Shown one piece after another: positions 24,194 to 34,579 of a DNA stretch of 64,000 nucleotides (positions are counted from its first letter, which is position 1; every line of letters begins with the position of its first letter). Where the stretch lies: contig BFEA01000034.1 in the NCBI GenBank assembly GCA_003427395.1, forward strand, positions 765,669 to 829,668. The letters are read 5' to 3'. The stretch is from Chara braunii. Taxonomy: Eukaryota > Streptophyta > Charophyceae > Charales > Characeae. A program made the translations under genes and the position numbers. Below the pieces are notes generated by a model. That model did not search any database, was not told the DNA's origin, and was given only the letters and a program-made list of their open reading frames with translations.

Positions 24194-25444
24194 TAACGAC
24201 AAACTACCGTTGTCCCTAGCGGAACGACACTCGGGTATTTTATTTTGTAATGTATCAATTGATCTTATCCTGAATTTTTAAAATTTAATTATTATATCAT
24301 CATTGATTGGTTTGTTATTATTTTATCTCTATGGGTTATATATTGATTTTATTCTGAGAATTATTCAGGTTATTTTTGAACGATCCAGTTGAGTTTAAAT
24401 TCTTAATATCGTGATATTAATTGAGTCATTTTTTTGATATTTATGAATATTATCTCTAAATTCTGAGTTATCGTTATGATGTTCAGGTGTCATATTTTAA
24501 ATGTATATTTTATCATGAATTTGGAAGTATTGTTATCTATTGCATCTATTGTCGACCAAACGTTGGCTTCCTTTTTATATTGTTCTGCAGATCTATTTAG
24601 TCATTGTATTTGATGTTGAAATGATGTATATTTCGATTGATCAGTTTACCCGGACTCTCATTCATTTTGAGATTATCCGTTTTAGTGATGCACTTCTATG
24701 GTTGAGGGCATCAGAACTACTGTTGAATATTATTTAGCTTGGATCATTATGACATTTCATTTGAAAGTATTTGTGGTAAGTTGTATTATTGTTTTTGAAT
24801 ATTTTTTGAAGTAAGTCTTGAAGGCGTTATTATGTCATGACAAATTTCTGATGGATTTGTGAGCTCTGTAGATAATGGTGAGGCCTGCGCCGGAGTTATG
24901 CTCCTGGTCCATAGCGGGATGTTGTCTTCCGAATCCTGAGTGGTTTAAGGAAGGAAGGCTACACTATCATCGAAAGGGAGGAAGGTGTTGAAATCCTGTT
25001 AGAATGTTGTATGTAAGGGTACGTGACTATTGTTTGCCATGGGGGAGGAGTGACTACCTAACCTCGTGCCAGACGTGGTCATCGTACCTCCATGGCCGGG
25101 GCCTAGTCAACCTCGATCGTATGGGGTGGGGCAGTTTTACTCTACATGAAGGGTACTAATGGGGTTGAAGGCACTGGAATCGGAGGGAAGGTGGTGAGGC
25201 TCAAATCTTAAGCAGAGCTTGATGTCGAGATGTTATCCTCATAAGGATTACACCACTCCTCGACGCATATCACAAAAGTTCAGAAACATTGGACATGATA
25301 GCTATATGAGCTGTTTTCTCTTTGAAGTTGAAATAAGAACAAAACTTGGGCGAGGACTTTTGAATGAATGGTTGCTCTCTGAGTGGTTCGTTCAGACTTG
25401 TCTGGACAACTTCCGACAGGTTGATCTATCAGCCTGAAGGTTGT

Positions 25445-25815
25445 CAATTTTAGGCTTACCAGGGGCGGAATCTGGTAACCATTTAGAGAGACAAAATTGT
25501 TGGCCGCCAGTGGGATGATGCTAGGACCATTATGAGAAAGGTCCTCTGTATTTTTATCTTCCAGGGGCTGAATATGGGTCCAAGTTTTGATTTTTAGGCT
25601 TGCCAGGGGCGGAATCTGATACTATTCCGATTGATGAGTAGAAAACTATTAAGTTTTAGGCTTCTGGAGGCTGAATCCAATTTTATTGTGTTCATATTTA
25701 TGCTTTTGGAGGCTGAATGTAGTTTTGTTGTACTTATGTTAATGTTGCTGGCGTCAAATCCAGTATTGTTGATGTGCTATATTTTGGCTTCTGGAGGCCG
25801 AATCCAGGTTGTTGG
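25445..25815. repeat. Degenerate minisatellite before 3' LTR
   Basis: Five to six degenerate units containing TTAGGCTTNCNGGGGCGGAATC or TTCTGGAGGCTGAATCCA, spaced roughly 60-100 bp. Family A and B interiors carry different minisatellites. Confidence 0.6.
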
Positions 25816-27239
25816 TAAAAGTTCCGGCTTGTTCTTGACAAATGTTTTAGGTTGTTGTGTATTGTAATTGTTATTTTTACATGGAAATTTCATAAGAATC
25901 CTGACTTTTTATTTTTTATGGTGAACGACGGGGTCGTCATTCAATGGGGCCCAGGAATGCTGTCGGGGCAGAAACCCTGACAAGGGTATCTGCCCGGTGT
26001 TTTTAAAGGTCGGACGATGTCCGACTTAGTAAATGGTTGTTCGGGCTTCATAACTCGATGAGATGGGTTATCTGTCGAAAGTTTATTCAAATCCGACCTA
26101 TGACTGACAGACTAACGTTTCGGACGTTAGTCCGAACGCATGTGGCATCCATAAGAAGCGGACGTGACAGGCAAGGTTTCGCTTGTCGCATGCCGTAGGG
26201 GCGAGCAGAGAAAGGAACAATTAAATTAAACTTATCATAACAGCCGCGCGATTCAGAGCCTAAGTAGGTTGAAAAGGGGTCGCCGCGACGGAGGTTGGGA
26301 CTGCGGCGCAGAGGAAATAGGAAGATTTTATTTTATTTTTTTGGGTCCTGAAGTTCGTATTTTTTTTGGGTCCTTGGGCTATCGCATCGAGGACGCACCG
26401 AGGACCGGAGGGGATGGTGTTGTGACTTGCTGAGTGGGGCGGCTGCTGAGGCTATGGGCCGCCGGCAAACCAGCCAACCATGGAGGCAGGCAGGCAGGCA
26501 ACGCCTGCAAGGCCACAGACAGTATGGGCCTACCGGACCACGGGTAGGCACGGCTGCAGGGCCGTAGGCAGGCAGGGTCTGCCAAGCCATAGGCAGGAGT
26601 TAGCCTAGTAGGTTACGCATTGGCCTGTTACCCTGCAGATTTGGGCAACGAAACCAGATTGTGCCTACTGGCGCCAACTCCTTTTGGGAGCTGGTCGTCG
26701 GGCATTTGGGCGGTCGATCCCGGCCGTGCGATCGTGAGATCACGCGTCTGAGATCTGCCGCGCCCAGATTAAAGTGACCCTGCGCAAAGATGACACACAT
26801 CAATCGAGACACGACCAATTTTTTTTATTTTTTTTTATCCTGGGTGGGATCGAACTTGGGTCTGTAATTCAACAGATCATGTGGGGGGGCACACGATGTG
26901 ACCACTGATGTGGCCGTTAGATCCCCCTTCGTTTCTTTTCTCTGCTTAGGGTCGGGGTTCAACTAGCAAAGGGATAGGGCCGAGCGCCTGAATCTGGATG
27001 TGTTTTATGCAGAAGTGCAGAAAAAAAGTTCAATCTTGATTTCGTGCACGTCCATGTAAGACTGTCAAGGTTCAGACATTCGGTTCGATCCCCTTTGACT
27101 GGGGGACCATGCCCCTCGGGGTTGGCTGCTCGTGGCTGAAAAGCCACGAGATATGAGGTGGCCGTTGGCTGAGGCGAAAGAAAAAAAGAAGAAAAAAAAA
27201 GAAGAAAAAAAAAGAAGAAAAAAAAAAAAAGGGAACCTA

Positions 27240-28180
27240 AAACTGAGGCGCCACTTGGCGCCTTTCGAACTGCCTAGGGCACTTTAGCCACAGTGCACCT
27301 GGTAGTCACCCATGGAAACGGGTGATCGTTTTCTGCAAAGTGGTGAGTTGATCCTTTTCTGATTTTTTAAAAAATATTCATTAGATTTCCCTCTTTTAGA
27401 TTCTTTTTAAAATTTTAAAATTTTTTCAGATTCTTTATTCTCTCTCTGAGGCAAAAACGAACGGGCAGCCCTTTTGGTATGGGGTAAGCACAATCAAATG
27501 GACTTGCCCCTAAAACAGGGAACTGTCCATTTCGACTGTGTGTGTGTGTGGGAGCCAATGTCTGCCTGCGCCCGTTCGTTGAGGAAAACGGGCAGCAGGA
27601 CTCTTAGCCTTGGAACCTGGCACCGACGGCATCCAGGTTCAGGCGCGAGCTGGGCAGGGGGATGAAAACCCCTGCTGAGCTTGACTCTAGTTTAGTCTGT
27701 CAAATGACTAAGGGGTGGCTGCTCGTTTTGAAAACAAGCTGCCCCCTGCACAAAAAAACGAGAGGGGGGAATAAAAGAAAAAAAAAGGGAGAAAGAAGAA
27801 AATAAAGGATTGAGGGGAAGAGGAAGGGAAACGACCGTGTATGTGGCTGTGACCGTGAGGTAAGTACAAACAGAAAAAAAAAGGGGGAAAAGTTGCGCAC
27901 CTGGCTGTGGGTGCAGCACAGGTGCGCACAGCAAAGGTGCGTACCTTGTGGGAATGGGCGGGCAGATGCCTGTTCCAGATGAACAGGCTCCTGCATCTGG
28001 CCGGAATCAGCCAATTTAAGGCTAAATCCGGCCAGAATGACAGGCCAGGTTGAATACCTGAGCCTGAGACTTGACTTTTTCAAGTCTAAGATCGAAATCT
28101 GGCCCTTGATCATGAGCCATATCAAGGGCTGGCCTCAAATCCGAGTTTGGCAGAGGCAGAGTGGCTGCCTCAGCCACTTC
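27240..28180. repeat. Array of consecutive short hairpins (plus-oriented LTR)
   Basis: Inverted repeats include 27613-27640 (8-bp arms), 27654-27675 (7 bp), 27895-27927 (9 bp), 27963-27999 (nested, 7 and 8 bp) and 27999-28033 (7 bp, abutting the previous one). Further stem-loops occur to 28180. The hairpin sequences are unlike those of family B, yet the position, upstream of the TATA box in the LTR sense, is the same. Confidence 0.75.
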
Positions 28181-28186
28181 TCTGGT

Positions 28187-28193
28187 TATAAAA
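28187..28193 (+). promoter_or_regulatory. LTR TATA box (plus element 3' LTR)
   Basis: TATAAAA in CTGGTTATAAAAGCAGCC, in the sense orientation of the element and corresponding to the minus-strand boxes of family B. The 5' LTR of the same element lacks it. Confidence 0.7.
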
Positions 28194-28539
28194 GCAGCCT
28201 CCAACCCCAGCAGCCAAGCATTCTTGGCAGCAATGTTGGGCTCTCACTTGTGAGATTGCTGGCTGGCTGCAGAGAAGTGAGGCGGAGCGGAGCTGCTGGC
28301 GGCAAGGGGAGGTTTGTAGGAAGGAGGAAGAGGTTGCTGGAGGTGGCCATAGCTATGGAGTACAGCCATGGCCGCCATCTCAGCAAGGAGGAAGGAAGGA
28401 GCGCCGGAGGACTGCAAGGTGCGCGGGGTGGAGGCTGCCATAGCCACCACCTTGGTGATGGCGATGTGTGAGGGAGATGCTGCGTGGATTTTCGACGGCG
28501 GCAACCATCTTTGAGCAGCATGACGTCGGCGGATGTTTT

Positions 28540-28860
28540 TGTAACGCAGGGGAGGTGCTGCCCAGAGTTTTGCAGCGACAACGGCTTGTTCTTCTGCGGT
28601 GACGCGGAAGCGCTGCCGTTTTTTTTGCGGTGGCGGCAGTGCATTCTAGGTAGTGACGCGGGAGCGCTGCCGAAATTTTGCGGCGGCGGCACCAGGCTTG
28701 ACGGCGGTGGTGCGGAAGCGCTGTCGAGATTTTACGGCAACATCGCTGGTTTTAACGGCAGTGGTGCGAAACCGCTGCCGGTTTTGCACAGCGACAGTGA
28801 TGCTGTCAGTGAGGAAGTGCTGCCGGGGTTTTTGGCACGGCGGCGACAACATTCTTCAGT
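28540..28860. repeat. 54-bp-type minisatellite, reverse complement
   Basis: Diverged units built around GCGGAAGCGCTGCCG and TTTTGCGGCGGCGG, the complement of the family B minisatellite. A residual part is in the deleted 5' LTR near 21420-21540. Confidence 0.8.
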
Positions 28861-30073
28861 GAGACCATGCTGCCGGAATTGACAGCGGCAGCAATATTTT
28901 CATTGGGGTTATGCTACCAGCATGTCGGCAGCAGTACTATGAGGGAAGATGTTGGGGGTCCTCTGCGTCACAACAGAGGCAATTTTTTGTGTGTGATCAG
29001 GAGGTAGTGTTGTGGGGCAGCCATGGTACCGGTTTTGACAATGCAGCGAGCAGTGGTCCGTTGTTATTTTTGTGGTATGCAGCGGTTATGGTGAATTTCG
29101 GTGTGGCCTAGAGGATGGACTGGCAGTGGTGCACATTTGGGATTGTGCGGCAGTGGTGTGTGGACCGGCACTATGAAAAGAGTGCGGGATAAGTGCACGC
29201 ATCAGTGACTTTTGGGGCTCGCAACACCTGCGGGTTTCACCAGGGGCCACCTTTATTTTTTTCCGGCACTCGGTGCAAGCGAGATTTGACTTTGGGACCG
29301 TACGGTGCTTTGGCGGTAACATGGGACCATTTTGGGACCAGGTGGGACTGATTTTGAAGTTGAGACTGACGCGTGGTGTGACTATTGCGAGCGGACGTGG
29401 TGATTGGGGATGGTGTGGGTCTGCGAGTTGGGACTATGTTGGGGCAGCCTGGGACATTAAGGCCACGTGAAAACTCGTTTGTGGGAACACCCTCCTGGAG
29501 GGCTATCTCGCTTGAGTTGTGTGGTCTAGCCTCTGCTCACTTGAGCACTTGCTGGAGGGCACGGAGCGTCATTCAGGAGAAACGCTAAAACTTATGAGTT
29601 ATGTGCCCCATATTTTTCTATGGCGGTCATTTTNCTTTNATTGATATATTACCTGACTTTCTTGAGTGAGCCGGACCAAGCTTCACTCAAGGTCAGCTGA
29701 ATGATTCAGATATCCCTCCACACCTGTGTGAACCCACACTTTGCTTGACCCTGTTCGTTTGAATGTTCCAAGAAAAGGTAGAGAAAGTTGTGTGAGTTAT
29801 GCATGTGAATGAGAAGGTCTGACGTGAGTCTGGGATTGTACTGTTTTCTTTTGAACTTGTTTTCTATGCATGTTGTGCAGGTAGGTAAGAGTGCAAAGAA
29901 GATTGATTGTGCCTGTTGAAGGAAAGGGAAAAGGATTGTCTCTTCGTTACTTCTTACCTGCCCGCTTGTCGGAAATGTTTCAATGTTTTGAATAACTTCA
30001 ATTATGTGTGAACCATAAAATGAATTAAGTTGAAATAAAGCAGATAAGGTCAAGCGGATTTAGCTTTCTGCCC

Positions 30074-30340
30074 ATGATTGACTTTCTTTATCCCGAACGA
30101 CCTTATCTACCCATACCTATCCAAATGATTCTCGTTGTCTATCTTCATCAGTTTCTTTTTCATCTAAGTCACCCAAAACTTATGAATAATGAGGATAAAA
30201 TAAACCTACTCATGGCAAACACAGTCTTCCTCTTTAGGAAGCATCCAAGGCGGGGTTTGTATGCTTTCGGAGCCGGCCTTGTTATCGACTTGGAGTGGAC
30301 CCGATTCTTTGGGGGTGGTACTCTGTCGACTCGGTGGTGA
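30074..30340 (+). pseudogene. Diverged version of the LTR-embedded open frame
   Basis: The 88-codon frame includes MANTVFLFRKHPRRGLYAFG, which aligns with VVNTFSFFGKHLGRGFVALG of the frame at 16771-17223. It stops earlier. It lies in the segment that is an N gap in the 5' LTR. Confidence 0.35.
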
Positions 30341-31483
30341 CAGCCCAACCTCTGAGATCCGAGTCTTCGGACTCGGGCAAGGGGAAGGAGTACCCACAAG
30401 ACCACTTCCTACAGGGATAGGTGTGTGTCGGGGACAGAAGAAGCTCCAGCCCACAAAAAGAAGTAGGTAATGAAGGTGATGGTTCTCTTTGCGCAGTGAT
30501 AGCGACTGCGGCTTTGCTTTAAGTAACTTGATGAGGAATGAATACTTCATCATTCGTGGAACAAAAAGAGTAATTATTGCCCAGGAGGACAAAGCGACCA
30601 ACAAAANTTTTACTCGCTAGATAATACTTTCCTCCAAGCGCGTTGCACATGGTACGGAGATGTGGTCGAGCCGAGAGTTCAAACTTCGGCCAGGAACCAG
30701 ATCACTTGATGATCTGCATGACAACGGTGGAATTTACTTGTAGAAGTAATTCCTGGCAGGGTTTAATAAGTGTCAACAGACCCAACCGTAAGTTAAAGGT
30801 TGGGCTGTCCTTTCTAATCTTTCGTCAGTATCGAGCCTTCGCCTTGGAAACGACGGAATAATAATATCTCCAGTCATATTGGCCGGGAAGAATAACTTTG
30901 GCAAATCATCTCGTCAAGTTAAAATCCAATCTTCTGTGATCTTATATAAAGTATATTGATTTTATTTATTTATCTTGTGGACAGAGAATTATAAAGGGAC
31001 TAGGATAATATTGTGGGTTTCGCCTTTGGTTGAGACCGTCCTAGTCGACCGACGTCCGTCCGTACCTAGGAGATCAGCGCCCTTGGGGACGGACAACGTT
31101 CGGGTCCACTCGGCATTAACCAAGCGTACCTATACTCCAGCGAGCGAGTAAACGCCTTCGGTTGACCTACCTCTGCAATTGCATGTAAACGCTTTCGCAT
31201 GTGGGTCAACAGCTCGGTGGGGATACGCCCTTGAGGGTGGTGACAACCCCTCACGGGAGGTAAGATGTGCCCTGCGAGAACTATCTTGTGGTCGGGGACC
31301 GCGAGATGTACAGCTGGCGCACCCGGTTAGAGCGGCGAAGGGACAACGCAACCGCGTCCGTCTCGGATGTTCGCGAGACTATTTATGCATCGTTCTAAGT
31401 TGTCTCTGGTTTTGTTTTGTTTTAATTCCTGCGTGACATAGCCGGGAGGACCCTCGCTCACGAGGGGGCGGATGCGCATGACA

Positions 31484-31771
31484 GCTCGACATTATTTTAG
31501 GCAGAATAGGTCTAGCCTTAGTGTTCCCACGTCCGCGTGCCTCTGTGGTCTCAACAAAGCGAAGTACTTCCAGTTATTGTTGCTATTCTCGGACGTCACA
31601 GGCGTCTGAACTAAAGTTCGAAAAATTTTAGTCTCTCAGTCACAGGTCAGGTCTGAATAAAATTCTGGCAATGTCAGTTTCATGAGGCTCTTCAATCCAA
31701 CGAAACAGTCGGATCGCGTCCGACGTTTAAAATCCCTAGCAAATACCTTGACAAGGGTATTTGCCCCGACA
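31484..31771 (-). mobile_element. Family B LTR, copy 1, second part
   Basis: This continues the LTR interrupted at 20557. GACATTATTTTAGGCAGAAT is the sequence that follows in the unbroken copy near 42222. It ends GCCCCGACA at 31771 followed by GCATTCCCAGACCCC, the reverse complement of a purine-rich tract. Confidence 0.85.
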
Positions 31772-32358
31772 GCATTCCCAGACCCCATTGAATGATTTTC
31801 ACGTCATTCATCCTATATTAACGAATAATATAGGTTTGTCTGGATTCTTATGGATCTCCTTTGTAAAAATAATAACAAAATTATCCCAATCATAATTAGC
31901 TGAAACTTATACCAAAGTCCAAGTTATTCCCTCGGTAGTTTAAATTTCATCAGCTATGAATGGTCTTTACTGAGCGACGTTCCCATCGTTTTTCATCAAG
32001 ATAATAATAGAAACTTCATAAGACTTTAATAGATACTTCGTATAATCAATCAAACAACCATCCAGAACAAAGCCGAAGAGTTTTTACCAACATTCAATAA
32101 ACGACACTCTCTGTCGTTCGCTATCCAAACAAAAATTTTGATTCTTACGAAATTCTCATGTGAAAGCAACACTGACACACAGCCTATCGGCTGCCTCACA
32201 GGTTTTTCTAAGAATTCTTTCAGAAGAAATTGTTTGTAGAAACTTTATGAGCTTAGTCTGAAAATCCATAGTCCAAAAACTTTTGATCTTGAATTCGTGA
32301 TAATAAGGCGCCGCTTATACAATGAGATTCGTCCTTCACTAATCATTTTCAAACCCAC

Positions 32359-32595
32359 CTATAAGAGCAAAACAATTGACTGTAGAATATTAAAATGATA
32401 TAGCAATTGTAAAACAGGAAAACTCAACAAAATAGTCATAATTTTGAGTAACCAGTGACTTAGTATTTGTGAAATTAAAATCTTTTGTAAACGAGTGGAT
32501 GGTCCACTTAAACAATACAATTCGAGTGTACCATCTTCAAAATCATTTTGAAACAAACGGTCCATATTGAAAAGAAATGAGAATAAAATACACAT
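32359..32595 (-). pseudogene. ccmB: ccmB fragment (mitochondrial haem exporter subunit)
   Basis: The translated piece contains QNDFEDGTLELYCLSG and later SFPVLQLLYHF, the hallmark stretches of plant mitochondrial CcmB, the membrane subunit of the ABC transporter of cytochrome c maturation. Only about 75 of roughly 200 residues are present and both ends are cut, so it cannot work. Mitochondrial ccm genes are found in land plants and some charophytes, which helps place the organism. Confidence 0.8.
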
Positions 32596-32960
32596 TCAAA
32601 TTAATCATAAATTAAAATGAATTAATAAATTTGTAGAAAAGCCTATCAGCAAAGGAGTGACTGCGATGTACAACATGGTCTAAGGGGCGATTACATATGG
32701 CACTCACTCTTTCTTTTCTTTTCTTTTCTTTGAGCCTGAATCGGACTAAGATAGAGTCTCTTTAAATCTGTCAAAGGTTTAAAGACGTGAGTTGGGTTGT
32801 CGACAAAAAAATATAATAATTAATTACGACTGGCGTTAAGTTTTTTTTGGTGATCGCGCCTAACGGCGGCTTCCTGGAAGCAGTAATTCTTTGTCAAATT
32901 AAATAAAGTGAAGCTTATGGAAACCAAAATTCTTTAAGAAGAAATTACTTGTAGAAAAAC

Positions 32961-33178
32961 TTTCTTGGTTCACGAGGGGCTGCCTTGGTGACAGCCACTT
33001 GTGTTTCAATTTCTTCAGGTCTATGTTTCATAGCTTTTTATGAGGTTGCACTGGGAGTCAGCGCTTGTTATATCAAATTCGCACCATGGATTTTGCCAGA
33101 AATGTTTGATGCTTCTTGGGGTTTTCTGTTTGATACTCTGACTGTGGTTATGTTAATTGTGGTCACTTTTGTCAATTA
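32961..33178 (+). pseudogene. nad5: nad5 fragment (complex I subunit 5)
   Basis: The frame [18 protein letters not shown], then [20 protein letters not shown] and [19 protein letters not shown], is the N-terminal membrane region of mitochondrial NADH dehydrogenase subunit 5. Codons before the first Leu-Gly-Ser are missing and it ends in a stop at the junction with rRNA sequence. It covers about 72 codons of roughly 660. Confidence 0.9.
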
Positions 33179-33465
33179 GTACGAGTAAGCTTCACACCTC
33201 ACGATGCTTTTACTTCTCGCCTATTCAAGTGATGGTCTTTCACTTTGTATGATAACTTTTTTCAAGAGGGGTTTCCCGCTTATATGTTTTCAGCGGTTCT
33301 CTCGTATCAACGTAGCTATCCGACAATGCCACTGGCATGACAACCGGTCCACCATAGGTTGACGCATCCCAGTCCTTTCGTACTAGGGATGACTTCTCTC
33401 AGTTCTCTTCAAATCACCAACGGTAGATAGGAACCGAACTGTCTCACGACGTTCTAATTGTTATG
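33179..33465 (-). rRNA. rnl: Mitochondrial large rRNA 3' end, fragment
   Basis: On the minus strand it contains AGAACGTCGTGAGACAGTTC, then the CTAGTACGAAAGGACTGG sarcin-ricin-type loop and GGATAGCTACG. These are universal landmarks of the LSU rRNA 3' domain. Upstream it passes abruptly into group II intron sequence at about 33465. Confidence 0.85.
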
Positions 33466-33811
33466 TTGGCCACTAAACTTCCCCACTGAGCAAAACATGC
33501 CAGCGGTACTCTAGTCCTCTCCGAACCGTACGAGATAGTCACCTATCATACGGCTCTCTATTCTACTTGGTTCGTAGTTCCAGTCTTCGAGTGAGTGAAG
33601 TTGCTTCGTGCCTTACCACGTCTGGTCTGGTATCTCACCTACACCTCGCGTTCACGAACTCCCCGTTCAACTGCATCTCGGAGACACGGTCGGAGATCTT
33701 CTAAGGACTGGCTAAATCTAGTGATCTCCTTTCACGACAGGCTATGGTCCCCGGAATGAGTTCGTCATTCCAGGTGTCTTTCATGTATGCTCCACGCATG
33801 AAATTAGACCC
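33466..33811 (-). ncRNA. Group II intron 3' part, mitochondrial
   Basis: The minus strand carries a 34-nt domain V at 33523-33556: GAGCCGTATG pairs with CGTACGGTTC across a GTGA tetraloop, with the two-base bulge and AGC triad. The preceding minus-strand sequence (33557-33811) is intron-like. The sequence after it (33466-33522) should hold domain VI and the 3' splice region before the large rRNA. Confidence 0.75.
33523..33556 (-). ncRNA. Group II intron domain V
   Basis: Exactly 34 nt with canonical stem, GNRA loop, bulge and catalytic AGC. The motif is very specific. Confidence 0.85.
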
Positions 33812-33868
33812 CGGTGGTTTTCGGGGGCGATTCGATGAGGGACCTAGCTAACGCGTTAAACACTCCGT

Positions 33869-33912
<44 letters not shown>

Positions 33913-34073
33913 AGGCCTGCACAAGCGGTGGAGCATGTGGTTTAATTGGATATAACGCGCAAAACCTTACCAGCTTTTGACATATGAAAGAAACTCCTCG
34001 TAAGAGATGTACTTTGACTTCATACAGGTGCTGCATGACTGTCGTCAGCTCGTGTTGTGAGATGTGGGGTTAA
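33812..34073 (+). rRNA. rns: Mitochondrial small rRNA fragment
   Basis: It contains AACTCAAAGGAATTGACGG, GGTGGAGCATGTGGTTTAAT and GTCGTCAGCTCGTGTTGTGA, the universal 900-1100 region of SSU rRNA. It ends at GGGGTTAAG, where the gene would continue TCCCGCAACGAGCG. Confidence 0.9.
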
Positions 34074-34188
34074 GAGGCTTGTTTATGCGAAACTGTTTGT
34101 GATGAATTTTGCTTTTTAAACTGCAAAAACATCAGTCAAAACTAGTTCAACAAAGCATTTTATTACTGAAAGATGAGGAACAACTAAT

Positions 34189-34286
34189 ATGATAAATTTT
34201 GCACAGAGATGGCTGTTTTCTACAAACTACAAGGATATAGGTACTTTATATCCAATCTTTGGTACAATTGCTGGAGTAATGGGCAC
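34189..34286 (+). pseudogene. cox1: cox1 5' fragment
   Basis: ATG opens [20 protein letters not shown] and continues to IAGVMGT, the start of mitochondrial cytochrome c oxidase subunit I. His of the usual STNHKDIGT is Tyr here. After 33 codons it fuses into the retrotransposon sequence. About 110 bp upstream may be mitochondrial leader. Confidence 0.9.
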
Positions 34287-34389
34287 ACACAACAATTCAA
34301 CAAACATCCGGAACATAACTGGAATTCTCACATCAACATTCAACAATAAAACTGGATTTAATCTTCAGAAGTCTTATAATTCATTTATT

Positions 34390-34550
34390 CGACAGGATTA
34401 TTCCCCTGTAGGTATTTTGACAGGATCATCCCCCTGCAGGTCCTTTCACAGGATCATCCTCGTGTTCGTTTTTTGAGAGGATCATCCCCCTGCAAGTCCT
34501 TTCACAGGATCATCCCCCTGCAGGTCTTTTCAAAGCAAATAGTCACATCA
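34390..34550. repeat. Short tandem repeat GGATCATCCCCCTGCAGGTC
   Basis: Units of about 28-35 bp with consensus CAGGATCATCCCCCTGCAGG followed by TCCTTTCA. The same array is at 43010-43165 and 57590-57715. Confidence 0.85.
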
Positions 34551-34579
34551 CAACTCAACCAATTTTTCAATTCAACAAA

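Larger units (their letters stand above)
24174..25960 (+). mobile_element. Plus-oriented LTR element: internal region, non-coding
   Basis: Only 1.79 kb lies between the LTRs, far too short for gag-pol. AT-rich DNA follows the PBS, then a block (24840-25240) related in reverse complement to the family A interior. A minisatellite follows at 25445-25815, and a purine-rich stretch (GGGGCCCAGGAATGC) directly before the 3' LTR may be the polypurine tract. No retrotransposon motif appears in any frame. This is a LARD-like element that would need proteins supplied in trans. Confidence 0.7.
25961..31483 (+). mobile_element. Plus-oriented LTR element: 3' LTR (about 5.5 kb)
   Basis: It begins TGTCGGGGCAGAAACC, with a terminal hairpin, and ends GATGCGCATGACA. 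The order is terminal hairpin, G/C-rich GGCAGG-type DNA, hairpin array (27240-28180), TATAAAA (28187), 54-bp-type minisatellite (28540-28860), then sequence shared with the reverse complement of family B LTRs. CTCG flanks the whole element at 20553-20556 and 31485-31488, and the minus-oriented family B LTR resumes directly after it, which proves nesting. Confidence 0.85.
32174..34286. other. Composite mitochondrial DNA insertion (NUMT)
   Basis: The second family B interior reads straight through this point (near 42890), whereas here about 2.1 kb intervenes. It contains a ccmB piece (minus), an nad5 piece (plus), the 3' end of the large rRNA (minus), a group II intron 3' part (minus), a small rRNA piece (plus) and the cox1 start (plus). 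Pieces are joined in mixed orientations without full genes. Joins at the edges show only short microhomology (ACAC), which suits end-joining capture. Confidence 0.85.

Noticed and set aside
33848-34036. Minus-strand open frame within the small rRNA fragment
   Set aside because: It is antisense to rRNA sequence and carries no protein signature.
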